This document shows, piece after piece, positions 1 through 4,453 of a stretch of DNA of 6,219 bases. Position 1 is the first letter of the stretch. Every line of letters begins with the position of its first letter. This stretch comes from Candidatus Iainarchaeum sp. (GTDB lineage Archaea; Iainarchaeota; Iainarchaeia; Iainarchaeales; GCA-2688035), in contig JAPLVT010000168.1 of the NCBI GenBank assembly GCA_026396975.1, forward strand, positions 1 to 6,219, read 5' to 3'. The notes under the pieces were generated by a model, which worked only from the letters and a program-made list of their open reading frames with translations, ran no database searches and was not told the DNA's origin. The translations under genes were made by a program, and so were the position numbers.

Positions 1-495
1 GGAAAATGGGAAAACTCGCTCGGGAACATCGAATTCCTGGAAAGCGGCGGTTATTCCTGGGAAATAAGCGGCAAAATCCTCGCAGGGGATTTTTCTACAA
101 GCAACGGCACGCTCAGCCTCACAAGCGGCGGAAAAACAACAGATTATTCCTACGTTGCCTTGGGGGACTCGCTTTCGCTGACTGACCCTGACGGCGCAAA
201 GCTTGAATTCGCAAAAGCCGGCACAACAATCCCTGTTGCCCCAGTAGCAAATTCCCTTCTCGGCGGCTGGTACAACGCGGGAATGGACGAAACAGTTATC
301 TTCAATGCGGACGGCACGTATGATTCCTATCTTTCGGGCAATTTTTTCACCCGCGGAATTTACAGCGTCAGCGGCAACACTCTCGCGACAAACAGCATTC
401 TCGGCTTCTATGTTTTCACCTTTGAAATAAAAGGAAACTCGCTCTTTTTGTTTGAGAACCTCTACGGCTCCACAACAGTCTACGTCAGAAAATAA
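1..495 (+). CDS. 3' part of a secreted/surface protein with beta-rich repeats
   Basis: The frame is open from base 1 to the TAA at 493-495, giving 164 residues with the true start outside the window; the TTG at 160 is in frame but internal. Two repeats are visible. Each begins with G-x-W (W3 and W90), followed by short alternating hydrophobic/polar strands rich in Gly, Ser, Thr and Asn. The second repeat has the pattern FNADGTY, then GIYSVSGNTL, then IKGNSLFLF. This resembles the small lipocalin-like beta-barrel repeats of secreted proteins. A Pro/Val/Ala linker (about residues 73-88) separates the repeats. Cys is absent and no membrane anchor is seen in this part. Export is inferred from composition, since the signal peptide would lie upstream. 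Function is unknown. The gene ends on its own, with 262 nt before the next gene. Confidence 0.8.
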   Translation, partial: GKWENSLGNIEFLESGGYSWEISGKILAGDFSTSNGTLSLTSGGKTTDYSYVALGDSLSLTDPDGAKLEFAKAGTTIPVAPVANSLLGGWYNAGMDETVIFNADGTYDSYLSGNFFTRGIYSVSGNTLATNSILGFYVFTFEIKGNSLFLFENLYGSTTVYVRK

Positions 496-575
496 AAAGC
501 CGGCAAAAACGTTCCCCGCAACCAACCCAAAACGCAATCCACGCGCCGCGCGGCACCAGCCGCCGCAACCCCCAT

Positions 576-590
576 GCTAGTTTATAGCCG
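576..590 (+). repeat. Dispersed GC(A/T)AGTTTAT-GC motif, copy 1
   Basis: GCTAGTTTATAGCCG lies 81 nt after the stop of the first gene. Related copies occur at 1372, 2262, 3650, 3689 and 5049 on the plus strand and at 3398-3412 on the minus strand. It is followed directly by the second repeat type at 597-626, an order also seen at 5049-5110. Its role is unknown: it could be a weak BRE/TATA promoter, a 3'-end signal or a mobile remnant. Confidence 0.5.
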
Positions 591-596
591 GATCCG

Positions 597-626
597 TCAG
601 CGGAAGCGCGCTCTTTCGAATCGTTT
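597..626 (+). repeat. 30-bp intergenic repeat, copy 1 (TCAGCGGAAGCGCGCTC...)
   Basis: This 30-mer matches 5081-5110 at 27 of 30 positions by eye, with the first 17 bases identical. Both copies contain the palindrome AGCGCGCT and run into a T-rich TATA-like stretch, here TTTTTATT. At the second copy that stretch is the promoter of a nucleotidyltransferase gene. Here no clear gene starts at the expected distance, so this may be a leftover or duplicated promoter region. The rest of 496-715 is GC-rich spacer in which I see no gene. Confidence 0.6.
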
Positions 627-715
627 TTATTCTGCCAAGCCGTATTACCTGTGCCAAAGCTTTTAGGGGCGGGATTATGGCTTACATTTTAATTATCGAT
701 TGGTTAAAAGTAAGA

Positions 716-723
716 TTTAAATA
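716..723 (+). promoter_or_regulatory. TATA box of the AbrB/VapC operon
   Basis: TTTAAATA is centred about 39 nt before the ATG at 758, putting transcript start near 746. An SD-like AGGTGG (746-751) sits 6 nt before that ATG. This placement argues for the start at 758 over the in-frame ATG at 677, which would put the TATA box inside the coding sequence. Confidence 0.65.
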
Positions 724-757
724 TTGTTCATTCCATAGTTTCTTCAGGTGGCTTTTT

Positions 758-970
758 ATGGAAACTGTTGTTTTGTCGGAAAAGTTCCAGATTGTTATCC
801 CGAAGAAGACGAGGGAAGGCCTCGGGCTTAAGGCTGGCCAGCGCCTTGTCCTTATTGAGAAGGGAAACAGCGTCGAGCTGGTCAGGATCGGCGACGTCAA
901 GTCCGCGATTGGGATTGCCAGGGGCGTTTCGCAAAAGGGTTTGAGGGATGAAAGTGAACGTTTTGGTTGA
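758..970 (+). CDS. vapB: AbrB/MazE-type antitoxin (VapB-like)
   Basis: This 70-residue protein has the swapped-hairpin AbrB/SpoVT fold signature: a strand reading VVLSEKFQIVIPK, a short helix around REGLGLKAGQ, then strands LVLIEKG and VELVRI (residues 4-43). Known members bind the operon promoter as dimers. The C-terminal tail (about residues 45-70) is where such antitoxins wrap the PIN toxin. The start at 758 is chosen because it has an SD-like AGGTGG and an upstream TATA box; a 97-residue version from ATG 677 would add a hydrophobic leader untypical of the family. The stop overlaps the next gene by 23 nt, the usual sign of a TA operon with coupled translation. Probable role: neutralise the PIN toxin and repress its own operon. 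Confidence 0.87.
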   Translation: METVVLSEKFQIVIPKKTREGLGLKAGQRLVLIEKGNSVELVRIGDVKSAIGIARGVSQKGLRDESERFG

Positions 971-1331
971 CAGCAGCGTCTGGATTGAGTTTTTTTCAGG
1001 CGGCCCGAAAGCCGGGAGAGCCGGAAAAATAATCAGTCAGGCAAGCAAAAATCGCTTCAAGACGCCCTCCATTGTTCTTTTTGAGGTATACAAGAGAATA
1101 AAGAAAGGCCTTGACGAGCAAAGGGCAAACACCGCAATCGCCCACATAATCGATTTGACAGAAATAATCGCGCTGGACGAAAGAACAGCTGTCCATGCCG
1201 CGGAAAAAAGCATTCTTTCAGGCCTGTCAATGGCAGACTCAATAATCCTCGCGACAGCGGAACTGAACAACGCGGAAATAAAAACCCTCGACAAGCACTT
1301 CAAAGGAATGAAAAACGCGGAAGTGCTGTAA
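948..1331 (+). CDS. vapC: VapC toxin, PIN-domain ribonuclease
   Basis: The protein has 127 residues, typical VapC length. The four acidic PIN positions are all present: D8 in VDSSVWIEFF, E46 in VLFEVYK, D97 in SMADSIILATA, and D115 in TLDKHF. These coordinate Mg2+ or Mn2+ in the RNA-cleaving site, so the toxin looks intact. Family members cut tRNA or rRNA and stop translation; the target here cannot be read from sequence. The ATG at 948 overlaps the antitoxin by 23 nt and directly follows a GAGGG; a GTG at 954 (codon 3) would have better SD spacing, so the start is uncertain by two codons. It is transcribed with the AbrB-type antitoxin from the TATA box at 716. Confidence 0.93.
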   Translation: MKVNVLVDSSVWIEFFSGGPKAGRAGKIISQASKNRFKTPSIVLFEVYKRIKKGLDEQRANTAIAHIIDLTEIIALDERTAVHAAEKSILSGLSMADSIILATAELNNAEIKTLDKHFKGMKNAEVL

Positions 1332-1348
1332 AACCCCTCTTTTATCCA

Positions 1349-1375
1349 TTGCATGGCAGCAAAAAATCCATGCAA
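1349..1375 (+). other. Inverted repeat after vapC, possible 3'-end hairpin
   Basis: TTGCATGG (1349-1356) and CCATGCAA (1368-1375) form perfect 8-bp arms around an 11-nt A-rich loop, 17 nt after the vapC stop and preceded by a T-rich CTCTTTTATCC. It could mark the end of the transcript. The right arm overlaps the start of the dispersed GCAAGTTTA motif. Confidence 0.4.
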
Positions 1376-1389
1376 GTTTACTGCCCGCG
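1372..1389 (+). repeat. Dispersed GCAAGTTTA-GCCCGCG motif, copy 2
   Basis: GCAAGTTTACTGCCCGCG, 40 nt after the vapC stop, is nearly the same as 5049-5066 (GCAAGTTTATCGCCCGCG). In both places the match continues as AAAAA(A)CAA. Confidence 0.6.
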
Positions 1390-1396
1390 AAAAAAC

Positions 1397-1456
1397 AAAG
1401 GCGCAAGCCTTTCCCTTCGCTTTTCGACGAAAAGAAAACGGCCTATTTAAAGCCGC
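1397..1456 (+). other. Hairpin-rich spacer element ending in TATTTAAA, copy 1
   Basis: Three features follow each other. AAAGGC-GCAA-GCCTTT (1397-1412) is a 6-bp stem closed by a GNRA-type tetraloop. CTTTTCG-A-CGAAAAG (1420-1434) is an inverted repeat. TATTTAAA follows at 1444-1451, flanked by CGGC and GCCG. The order GCGCAAGC, TTCG...CGAA hairpin, TATTTAAA, CCGC returns at 5909-5963 ahead of the last antitoxin. It could be a second upstream promoter, a structured leader or a degraded mobile element. No gene is seen in 1332-1554. Confidence 0.45.
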
Positions 1457-1513
1457 TCATGCCTGTCTCTTGCATGCAAAGGCGCGGAACTCACCCAAAA
1501 CCGGAGGCAAAAA

Positions 1514-1521
1514 TTTAAATA
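1514..1521 (+). promoter_or_regulatory. TATA box of the wHTH/RelE operon
   Basis: TTTAAATA, centred at 1517.5, predicts transcript start near 1543, inside the palindrome at 1527-1546. That gives a leader of about 11 nt with GGTGG (1547-1551) just before the ATG at 1555. Confidence 0.7.
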
Positions 1522-1526
1522 AACAT

Positions 1527-1546
1527 ACTATATCAATTGATATAGT
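1527..1546 (+). promoter_or_regulatory. Perfect 20-bp palindrome, likely operator
   Basis: ACTATATCAATTGATATAGT is its own reverse complement over all 20 bases. It lies between the TATA box and the start codon, over the predicted transcription start, where a bound dimer would block the polymerase. The obvious candidate ligand is the winged-helix antitoxin encoded directly downstream; that assignment is inference. Confidence 0.75.
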
Positions 1547-1554
1547 GGTGGAAG

Positions 1555-1845
1555 ATGGTTAGAACTGAAACAGTTTTTGCGCCCAAGAACATTCTTAGAT
1601 ACCCGCGGTTGGACACAGTCCTTATGGTTGAAGAGGCAATTCAAAAGGCCAAAGAATACCCCACAAAAGCAGAGCTCCTGAGAAGCCTGCCGAAAAAAAT
1701 CATGTACCAGACATTCAACCTGATTATAGATTACCTTGAGTATTCGGGCAAGATTCGCGTAGACAAAGACGGCGCAATAATCTGGATTTGGGACCCAGAA
1801 GGAATCAGAAAACTATTAAAGAACCCAAAGCTAGTGGTCAGATGA
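1555..1845 (+). CDS. Winged-helix antitoxin partner of RelE
   Basis: This 96-residue protein has a winged-helix look. Helices run across about residues 20-63 (MVEEAIQKAKEY, TKAELLRSLP, MYQTFNLIIDYLEYSGKI), followed by a beta wing (RVDKDGAIIWIWD). DNA-binding proteins of this kind sit ahead of archaeal RelE/ParE toxins and serve as antitoxin and repressor. I recognise the arrangement more than a named family. The stop overlaps the toxin start by ATGA, so the two are translationally coupled. GGTGG lies 3 nt before the ATG, a short but usable spacing. The N-terminal stretch MVRTETVFAPKNILRYPRLD is probably outside the wHTH and may contact the toxin (inference). Regulation is probably through the palindrome at 1527-1546. 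Confidence 0.8.
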   Translation: MVRTETVFAPKNILRYPRLDTVLMVEEAIQKAKEYPTKAELLRSLPKKIMYQTFNLIIDYLEYSGKIRVDKDGAIIWIWDPEGIRKLLKNPKLVVR

Positions 1846-2195
1846 AAGAAGACAAAAGAATAAAGCAAGTCGCTTTCATCGAAGAGTCAACAAGAACCGC
1901 CTTTGACATGCTAAAACAGGGCAAGTTTGAAGACAAAACCCTTTACGAGTCCATTGACAGGGCTATTGGCGACTTAAAGGAAGACCCTTTTGCCGGAATC
2001 AAAATAGCCAAAAGGCTCTGCCCAAAGGAATACACTGCAAAATACAGGATAAACAACTTGTGGAAATACGATTTGCCGAACGCCTGGAGGCTAATCTACA
2101 CAATCAAAGGCGACGCAGTCAGAATAGTCGCAGTCATCCTAGAATGGATGGGCCACAAAAAATACAACAAGAAATTCGGCTACAAAACAAAATAA
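1842..2195 (+). CDS. relE: RelE/ParE-family toxin
   Basis: This 117-residue protein belongs to the RelE/ParE superfamily. N-terminal helices (about residues 14-46) are followed by the beta-sheet core with the marks of archaeal members: KYRINNLWKYDLPNAWRLIYTI, then VRIVAVILEWMGHKKYNKKFGYK at the C-terminus. R82 in AWRLIY and the C-terminal H/K/Y cluster are in the region where RelE toxins bind and cut ribosome-bound mRNA; whether this one is an mRNA interferase or acts otherwise cannot be read from sequence. The ATG at 1842 is chosen because it overlaps the antitoxin stop (ATGA); an in-frame ATG at 1788 would extend well into the upstream gene. No lesion is seen. Confidence 0.92.
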   Translation: MKEDKRIKQVAFIEESTRTAFDMLKQGKFEDKTLYESIDRAIGDLKEDPFAGIKIAKRLCPKEYTAKYRINNLWKYDLPNAWRLIYTIKGDAVRIVAVILEWMGHKKYNKKFGYKTK

Positions 2196-2261
2196 AAAAG
2201 CCCCAACCATAGCCAAAAACCGCGCCAGCCCTGCAAAAAAAACAACAGCCGCGAAACCCAT

Positions 2262-2278
2262 ACAAGTTTATTGCTCGT
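2262..2278 (+). repeat. Dispersed ACAAGTTTATTGCTCGT motif, copy 3
   Basis: ACAAGTTTATTGCTCGT lies 66 nt after the RelE stop. The next genes downstream are on the minus strand, so at this copy the motif cannot be a promoter for a plus-strand neighbour. The remainder of 2196-2296 is A/C-rich spacer with nothing else recognised. Confidence 0.5.
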
Positions 2279-2296
2279 ATCCCAAAACCTGCTGTT

Positions 2297-2443
2297 TCAC
2301 ATCAATTCAATCAGCGCAGCCGGTTTCGGCGTCAGGTCAAGAAAAACCCTTTTCACTCCCTTTACTTTCAGCACAGCGTCCCGCAATCCCAGCAGTTCAT
2401 CCAGCGCTTCGCAAGCCGCTTTCCCGCTTTGTCGCCACAGCAT
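2297..2443 (-). CDS. 48-residue ORF of unknown function, or a gene fragment
   Basis: The ORF starts at the ATG at 2443, immediately preceded in frame by TAA, and ends in TGA at 2297-2299. Its sequence looks protein-like: an amphipathic helix (KAACEALDELLGLRDAVLK) then a strand-like segment (VKRVFLDLTPKPAALIEL). No SD is visible, and it follows the membrane ORF on the same strand after 20 nt, so the two may form a small operon. It could equally be the surviving C-terminus of a longer gene whose 5' part was replaced, as with the regulator fragments nearby. I do not recognise a family. Confidence 0.35.
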   Translation of the reverse strand: MLWRQSGKAACEALDELLGLRDAVLKVKGVKRVFLDLTPKPAALIELM

Positions 2444-2463
2444 TTAGCGTTAATTTTCTATTT

Positions 2464-2634
2464 CTATTGCGGTTGCCTTATTTTTGGAAGAACCTTATAC
2501 GCAAAGATTGCTGTAAGCCCTGCCAGAATCCAGAAGAAAATTGGGTCAAGCAAGGAAAGCACTGCCAAAGCCAGCGCAATCACCAGCATCGCGATTAGCA
2601 AAAGGATTAGAATCTGAAGGCTCTGCTTTTTCAT
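2464..2634 (-). CDS. Small two-helix membrane protein (56 aa)
   Basis: The ORF runs from ATG at 2634 to TAG at 2464-2466. After a short basic start (MKKQSLQ) there is a hydrophobic segment of about 22 residues (residues 8-29, ILILLLIAMLVIALALAVLS). An LDP turn follows, then a second segment (about 32-46, IFFWILAGLTAIFAY) and a basic tail KVLPKIRQPQ. By the positive-inside rule both ends would be cytoplasmic. The clean hydrophobic pattern with charged ends suggests a real gene rather than chance. No SD is evident. Function is unknown; small membrane proteins near TA loci can be toxins or stress peptides, but nothing here proves that. It lies where the 5' half of a regulator gene may once have been (see 2683-2865). 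Confidence 0.6.
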   Translation of the reverse strand: MKKQSLQILILLLIAMLVIALALAVLSLLDPIFFWILAGLTAIFAYKVLPKIRQPQ

Positions 2635-2682
2635 TCGCTTTACACTAAGTTCAAACCACTACTTTATTGTTCCGCAGCCCCC

Positions 2683-2865
2683 GGCATCCCAAACACTATT
2701 TTTGCCCTGCAGAGCATCGGCTTCGCGGACTTCGAAGCAGAAATAATGGCGCGGAACGTTGAAGAGCTCGAGCAATTAATACAAAAGTTCACAAGCAAAC
2801 TCGCCGGCAACATCAAAGAATACAACCACTTCGCGTTCACAAAAATACACAAGATAAGGTACTAG
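2683..2865 (+). pseudogene. C-terminal remnant of an Lrp/AsnC-family regulator, copy 1
   Basis: Frame 1 reads IPNTIFALQSIGFADFEAEI, continues through VEELEQLIQKF, and ends IKEYNHFAFTKIHKIRY before TAG at 2863-2865. This matches the effector-binding (RAM) domain of archaeal Lrp/AsnC proteins: a strand, the G-x-x-D turn (GFAD), an E/L-rich helix, and the final I-K-x-Y strand with a K-I-x-Y end. The N-terminal HTH half is missing; upstream in this frame there are stops at 2596 and 2608 and no normal start before the homology. The only in-frame ATG lies inside the domain. I read it as a truncated gene. Its end is repeated at 3590-3640. Confidence 0.65.
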
Positions 2866-2946
2866 TAAGGTAAGCTCGTGCCAGCGTTCATAGTGGGGGG
2901 GCGATGGTTGTGACCTTGGCTTTTTTGCAGAGTATTTGTGTGGGCT

Positions 2947-3369
2947 TTATTTTCCTTTTTTCTGTTTCAGCTGGCTTAAAACCATCTTCATCGTGTTGTT
3001 GGCTAACCGAATCTCCGGCCAGATGTCCCCGGCCATTGCAGAAAGTTCAGCAAGCTGCGGTAGCGGAATGCCGATTTCACCTAATCCAGCCCTCACTTTT
3101 TCATGCTCTGCCAGAATGCGCTCAGAATGGGCAATGCATTTTTCCAGAGCGGTCATGCCTCTCTTTATTACCTGCTGGTCGGACCCGGGTTTCTGAATTT
3201 CAAAAAGCGCCAGAGTTCCAGCATTCTTTGCCTCATTCACAAGATTTGGCCTTTCTTCTAGCATGTCCCTTACAGCAAACAGTCTTCTAAGGAGAGCAGC
3301 GCGTTTGCCAGGCATCTTTCTAGGCCTTCTGCCCCGCCCAGGGGGCCTTCTGTCAGCAAACCTAACCAT
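2947..3369 (-). CDS. Basic helical protein of unknown function (140 aa)
   Basis: This minus-strand ORF has the best protein-like composition among the overlapping frames here. The N-terminus is strongly basic (residues 1-30, many Arg, Lys, Pro and Gly), followed by helices rich in Leu, Ala, Glu and Lys with little hydrophobic excess. A stretch near residues 73-98 (LEKCIAHSERILAEHEKVRA) could be a coiled coil. The basic arm suggests nucleic-acid contact (inference). The start is taken at ATG 3369; a TTG two codons upstream is possible, and an in-frame TGA lies just before. The minus-strand sequence TTAGTTTACTGCGGC (3398-3412) resembles the dispersed motif and is placed like a TATA region for a short leader. 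It is the only mid-size gene opposing the TA genes. I do not recognise a family. Confidence 0.55.
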   Translation of the reverse strand: MVRFADRRPPGRGRRPRKMPGKRAALLRRLFAVRDMLEERPNLVNEAKNAGTLALFEIQKPGSDQQVIKRGMTALEKCIAHSERILAEHEKVRAGLGEIGIPLPQLAELSAMAGDIWPEIRLANNTMKMVLSQLKQKKGK

Positions 3370-3397
3370 AAGCAAAAACCAAACGATTCAGCCTAAA

Positions 3398-3412
3398 GCC
3401 GCAGTAAACTAA
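3398..3412 (-). repeat. Minus-strand copy of the AGTTTA-GC motif
   Basis: On the minus strand this reads TTAGTTTACTGCGGC, sharing AGTTTACTGC with the copy at 1372-1389. It lies about 29-43 nt upstream of the ATG of the 140-aa gene, a plausible BRE/TATA position. An AT-rich stretch at 3419-3432 is an alternative promoter for that gene. Confidence 0.4.
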
Positions 3413-3536
3413 CCCCGCATAAAAAATAAATAGTGGTACGCATTCGGGAAAGCGCGCAGCTGCGTTCATGGCAGTGGCGCAGACCGGGTGATAGAGTGGG
3501 CAGCGGCCATTTCGTGGGGGTGCCGGAAGGCGGGTT

Positions 3537-3646
3537 GCGCGGAAGCCGAGCAATTCATCCACAACTTCACAGACAAGCACAGCGCAAGCATCAAAGAATA
3601 CGACTACTTCGCGTTCACAAAAATACACAAAATACGATACTGGTGA
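3537..3646 (+). pseudogene. C-terminal remnant of the same Lrp/AsnC-type regulator, copy 2
   Basis: This reads EQFIHNFTDKHSASIKEY, then DYFAFTKIHKIRYW, ending in TGA at 3644-3646. The last 51 sense bases (3590-3640) match those of copy 1 (2812-2862) at 46 positions, and 15 of 17 residues are identical. Upstream the match weakens to GCGCGGAA...GAGCAATT with about 10 nt missing relative to copy 1, then is lost, although the frame stays open back to TAG at 3431-3433. I read it as a more decayed paralogue. The two remnants flank the 140-aa minus-strand gene, hinting at an old tandem pair of regulator genes broken up by rearrangement. Confidence 0.6.
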
Positions 3647-3649
3647 AAT

Positions 3650-3700
3650 GCAAGTTTATGGCTCGCAGCGGGCGCGGCGAAGGCCACCGCAAGTTTATGG
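3650..3700 (+). repeat. Two tandem copies of the GCAAGTTTATGG motif
   Basis: GCAAGTTTATGGCTCGC (3650-3666) begins 3 nt after the regulator remnant's stop, and GCAAGTTTATGG returns at 3689-3700, 39 nt later. This is the only place where two copies sit next to each other. Apart from these, the regulator remnant and the toxin promoter, I see nothing in 3370-3802. Confidence 0.5.
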
Positions 3701-3757
3701 GGTCTGCTCTAAAATCGTTCAGTGGCCATGAGCGGTTTGCGGCTGCGGCTTATAATC

Positions 3758-3789
3758 AACCAAAGGAATACTTTTTTATACCTTTGGTT
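3758..3789 (+). promoter_or_regulatory. 32-bp palindrome around the TATA box of the AbiE operon
   Basis: Left arm AACCAAAGGAATA (3758-3770) and right arm TATACCTTTGGTT (3777-3789) are complementary at 12 of 13 positions, with CTTTTT between. The TATA box (TTTTTATA, 3773-3780) lies in the centre and overlaps the right arm. Its centre is about 26 nt before the ATG at 3803, which predicts a leaderless transcript. A repressor here would exclude TBP. AbiEi antitoxins are known to repress their operon by binding inverted repeats in the promoter, so AbiEi is the likely ligand. Confidence 0.7.
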
Positions 3790-3802
3790 CATTCTATATT
3801 TT

Positions 3803-4453
3803 ATGCATCTTCCTTTGTTGAACCGGCTGCGGAAGCGGCTGCATATGGATATTGCCCTGCTGCAGGATGAGGTAGTTGACATTGTTTATTCCATCGCGCC
3901 GGACGCTGTCCTTCACGGCGGAACAGCTGTCTGGAGGTGCTTTTCGGGCAACAGGTTCAGCGAGGACCTTGACTTTTACCTTCCGACCGCCCCAAACAAT
4001 TTTCGGGAGCGTTTCTCGTCAGAGCTGCGTTCCAGGGGGCTTTCCCTGCTTAAATTCAAACGAACCGGCAGCACGGTTTTTTCCAAGGTTTCCAATGGCA
4101 CTGTCGAGGTGCGCTTTGAGGCTTCTTTCAGAAAGCCCCCTGGTTTCGAGCCGCGCCAGTTTGAGAGAGCCGACGGCAGTTTTATGGGTGTTTTCACTCC
4201 GACCCCTGAAGACCTTGTTCTGGAAAAAATCGCGGCTTTCGGCAACAGGAGGCTTGTCAGGGACGCTTACGACCTTTTTATCCTGACCTCCGAGGCAGGC
4301 CTTGGCTCGGCTGCTTTGAAAAAACTGGCTTCTTTTTCGCAAAGCCCGCCCGAGCCCGTTGACGAAAAGTCTTTGCGCACTGTTGTTTTCAGCGGCGCAG
4401 TGCCTTCTTTCGGGCAGATTGTTTCGGCGCTGAAAAGGAGGTCTCGCACATGA
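3803..4453 (+). CDS. abiEii: AbiEii-type nucleotidyltransferase toxin
   Basis: This 216-residue protein belongs to the AbiEii/AbiGii toxin family. The nucleotidyltransferase motif LHGGTAV (G39, G40) followed by FSEDLDFYL (D55, D57) gives the metal-binding D-x-D. VEVRFEASF near 101-109 may supply the third acidic residue. TPEDLVLEKI...RDAYDLFIL (about 134-161) is the conserved K...DxxD region of this family. All expected residues are present, so the enzyme looks active. Relatives transfer nucleotides to targets such as tRNA acceptor ends, blocking growth and limiting phage. The ATG at 3803 is chosen because it lies about 26 nt after the TATA centre and gives the usual short N-terminus; upstream in-frame ATGs (for example 3722) would include the promoter. 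The stop overlaps the antitoxin start as ATGA. The order toxin then antitoxin is the reverse of classical AbiE. Confidence 0.92.
   Translation: MHLPLLNRLRKRLHMDIALLQDEVVDIVYSIAPDAVLHGGTAVWRCFSGNRFSEDLDFYLPTAPNNFRERFSSELRSRGLSLLKFKRTGSTVFSKVSNGTVEVRFEASFRKPPGFEPRQFERADGSFMGVFTPTPEDLVLEKIAAFGNRRLVRDAYDLFILTSEAGLGSAALKKLASFSQSPPEPVDEKSLRTVVFSGAVPSFGQIVSALKRRSRT
4437..4442 (+). promoter_or_regulatory. Strong Shine-Dalgarno for the AbiE antitoxin
   Basis: GGAGGT, within AAGGAGGT (4435-4442), is a full-strength SD 7 nt before the ATG at 4450. It shows that 4450 is (or recently was) the antitoxin start and that the TAG at 4462 lies inside the gene. Confidence 0.8.

Noticed and set aside
687..709. 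TTTTAA...TTAAAA inverted repeat as an operator for the AbrB/VapC operon
   Set aside because: The arms are only 6 bp of A/T with an 11-nt centre, easily expected by chance in this AT-rich stretch.
677..757. In-frame N-terminal extension of the AbrB antitoxin from ATG 677
   Set aside because: The extension contains the TATA box at 716, is hydrophobic and untypical of the family, and ATG 758 has a good SD.
1353..1562. 69-aa plus-strand ORF in the spacer before the RelE operon
   Set aside because: It spans hairpins, the TATA box and the palindrome, and its composition is not protein-like.
2429..2617. 62-aa plus-strand ORF
   Set aside because: It is antisense to the 56-aa membrane ORF, which has a far more convincing sequence.
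2664..2852. 62-aa minus-strand ORF
   Set aside because: It is the antisense shadow of the Lrp/AsnC remnant, whose frame shows family similarity.
2895..2901. Run of seven G as a phase-variable tract
   Set aside because: It lies in a spacer next to no start codon or promoter that it could switch; at most it is a point to check for assembly errors.
2904..3290. Plus-strand ORFs opposite the 140-aa gene (also 2936-3196)
   Set aside because: They are rich in Cys, Ser and Phe in the way typical of antisense frames; the minus-strand frame has a balanced helical composition.
3362..3628. 88-aa minus-strand ORF
   Set aside because: It is antisense to the regulator remnant and its Cys/Val/Phe-rich sequence shows no domain.
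3433..3870. 145-aa plus-strand ORF
   Set aside because: It covers a regulator remnant in the wrong frame, two repeats and the AbiE promoter, then overlaps the start of the toxin gene.
3876..4286. 136-aa plus-strand ORF and several minus-strand ORFs within the toxin gene
   Set aside because: They lie inside the AbiEii frame, which carries all catalytic motifs.
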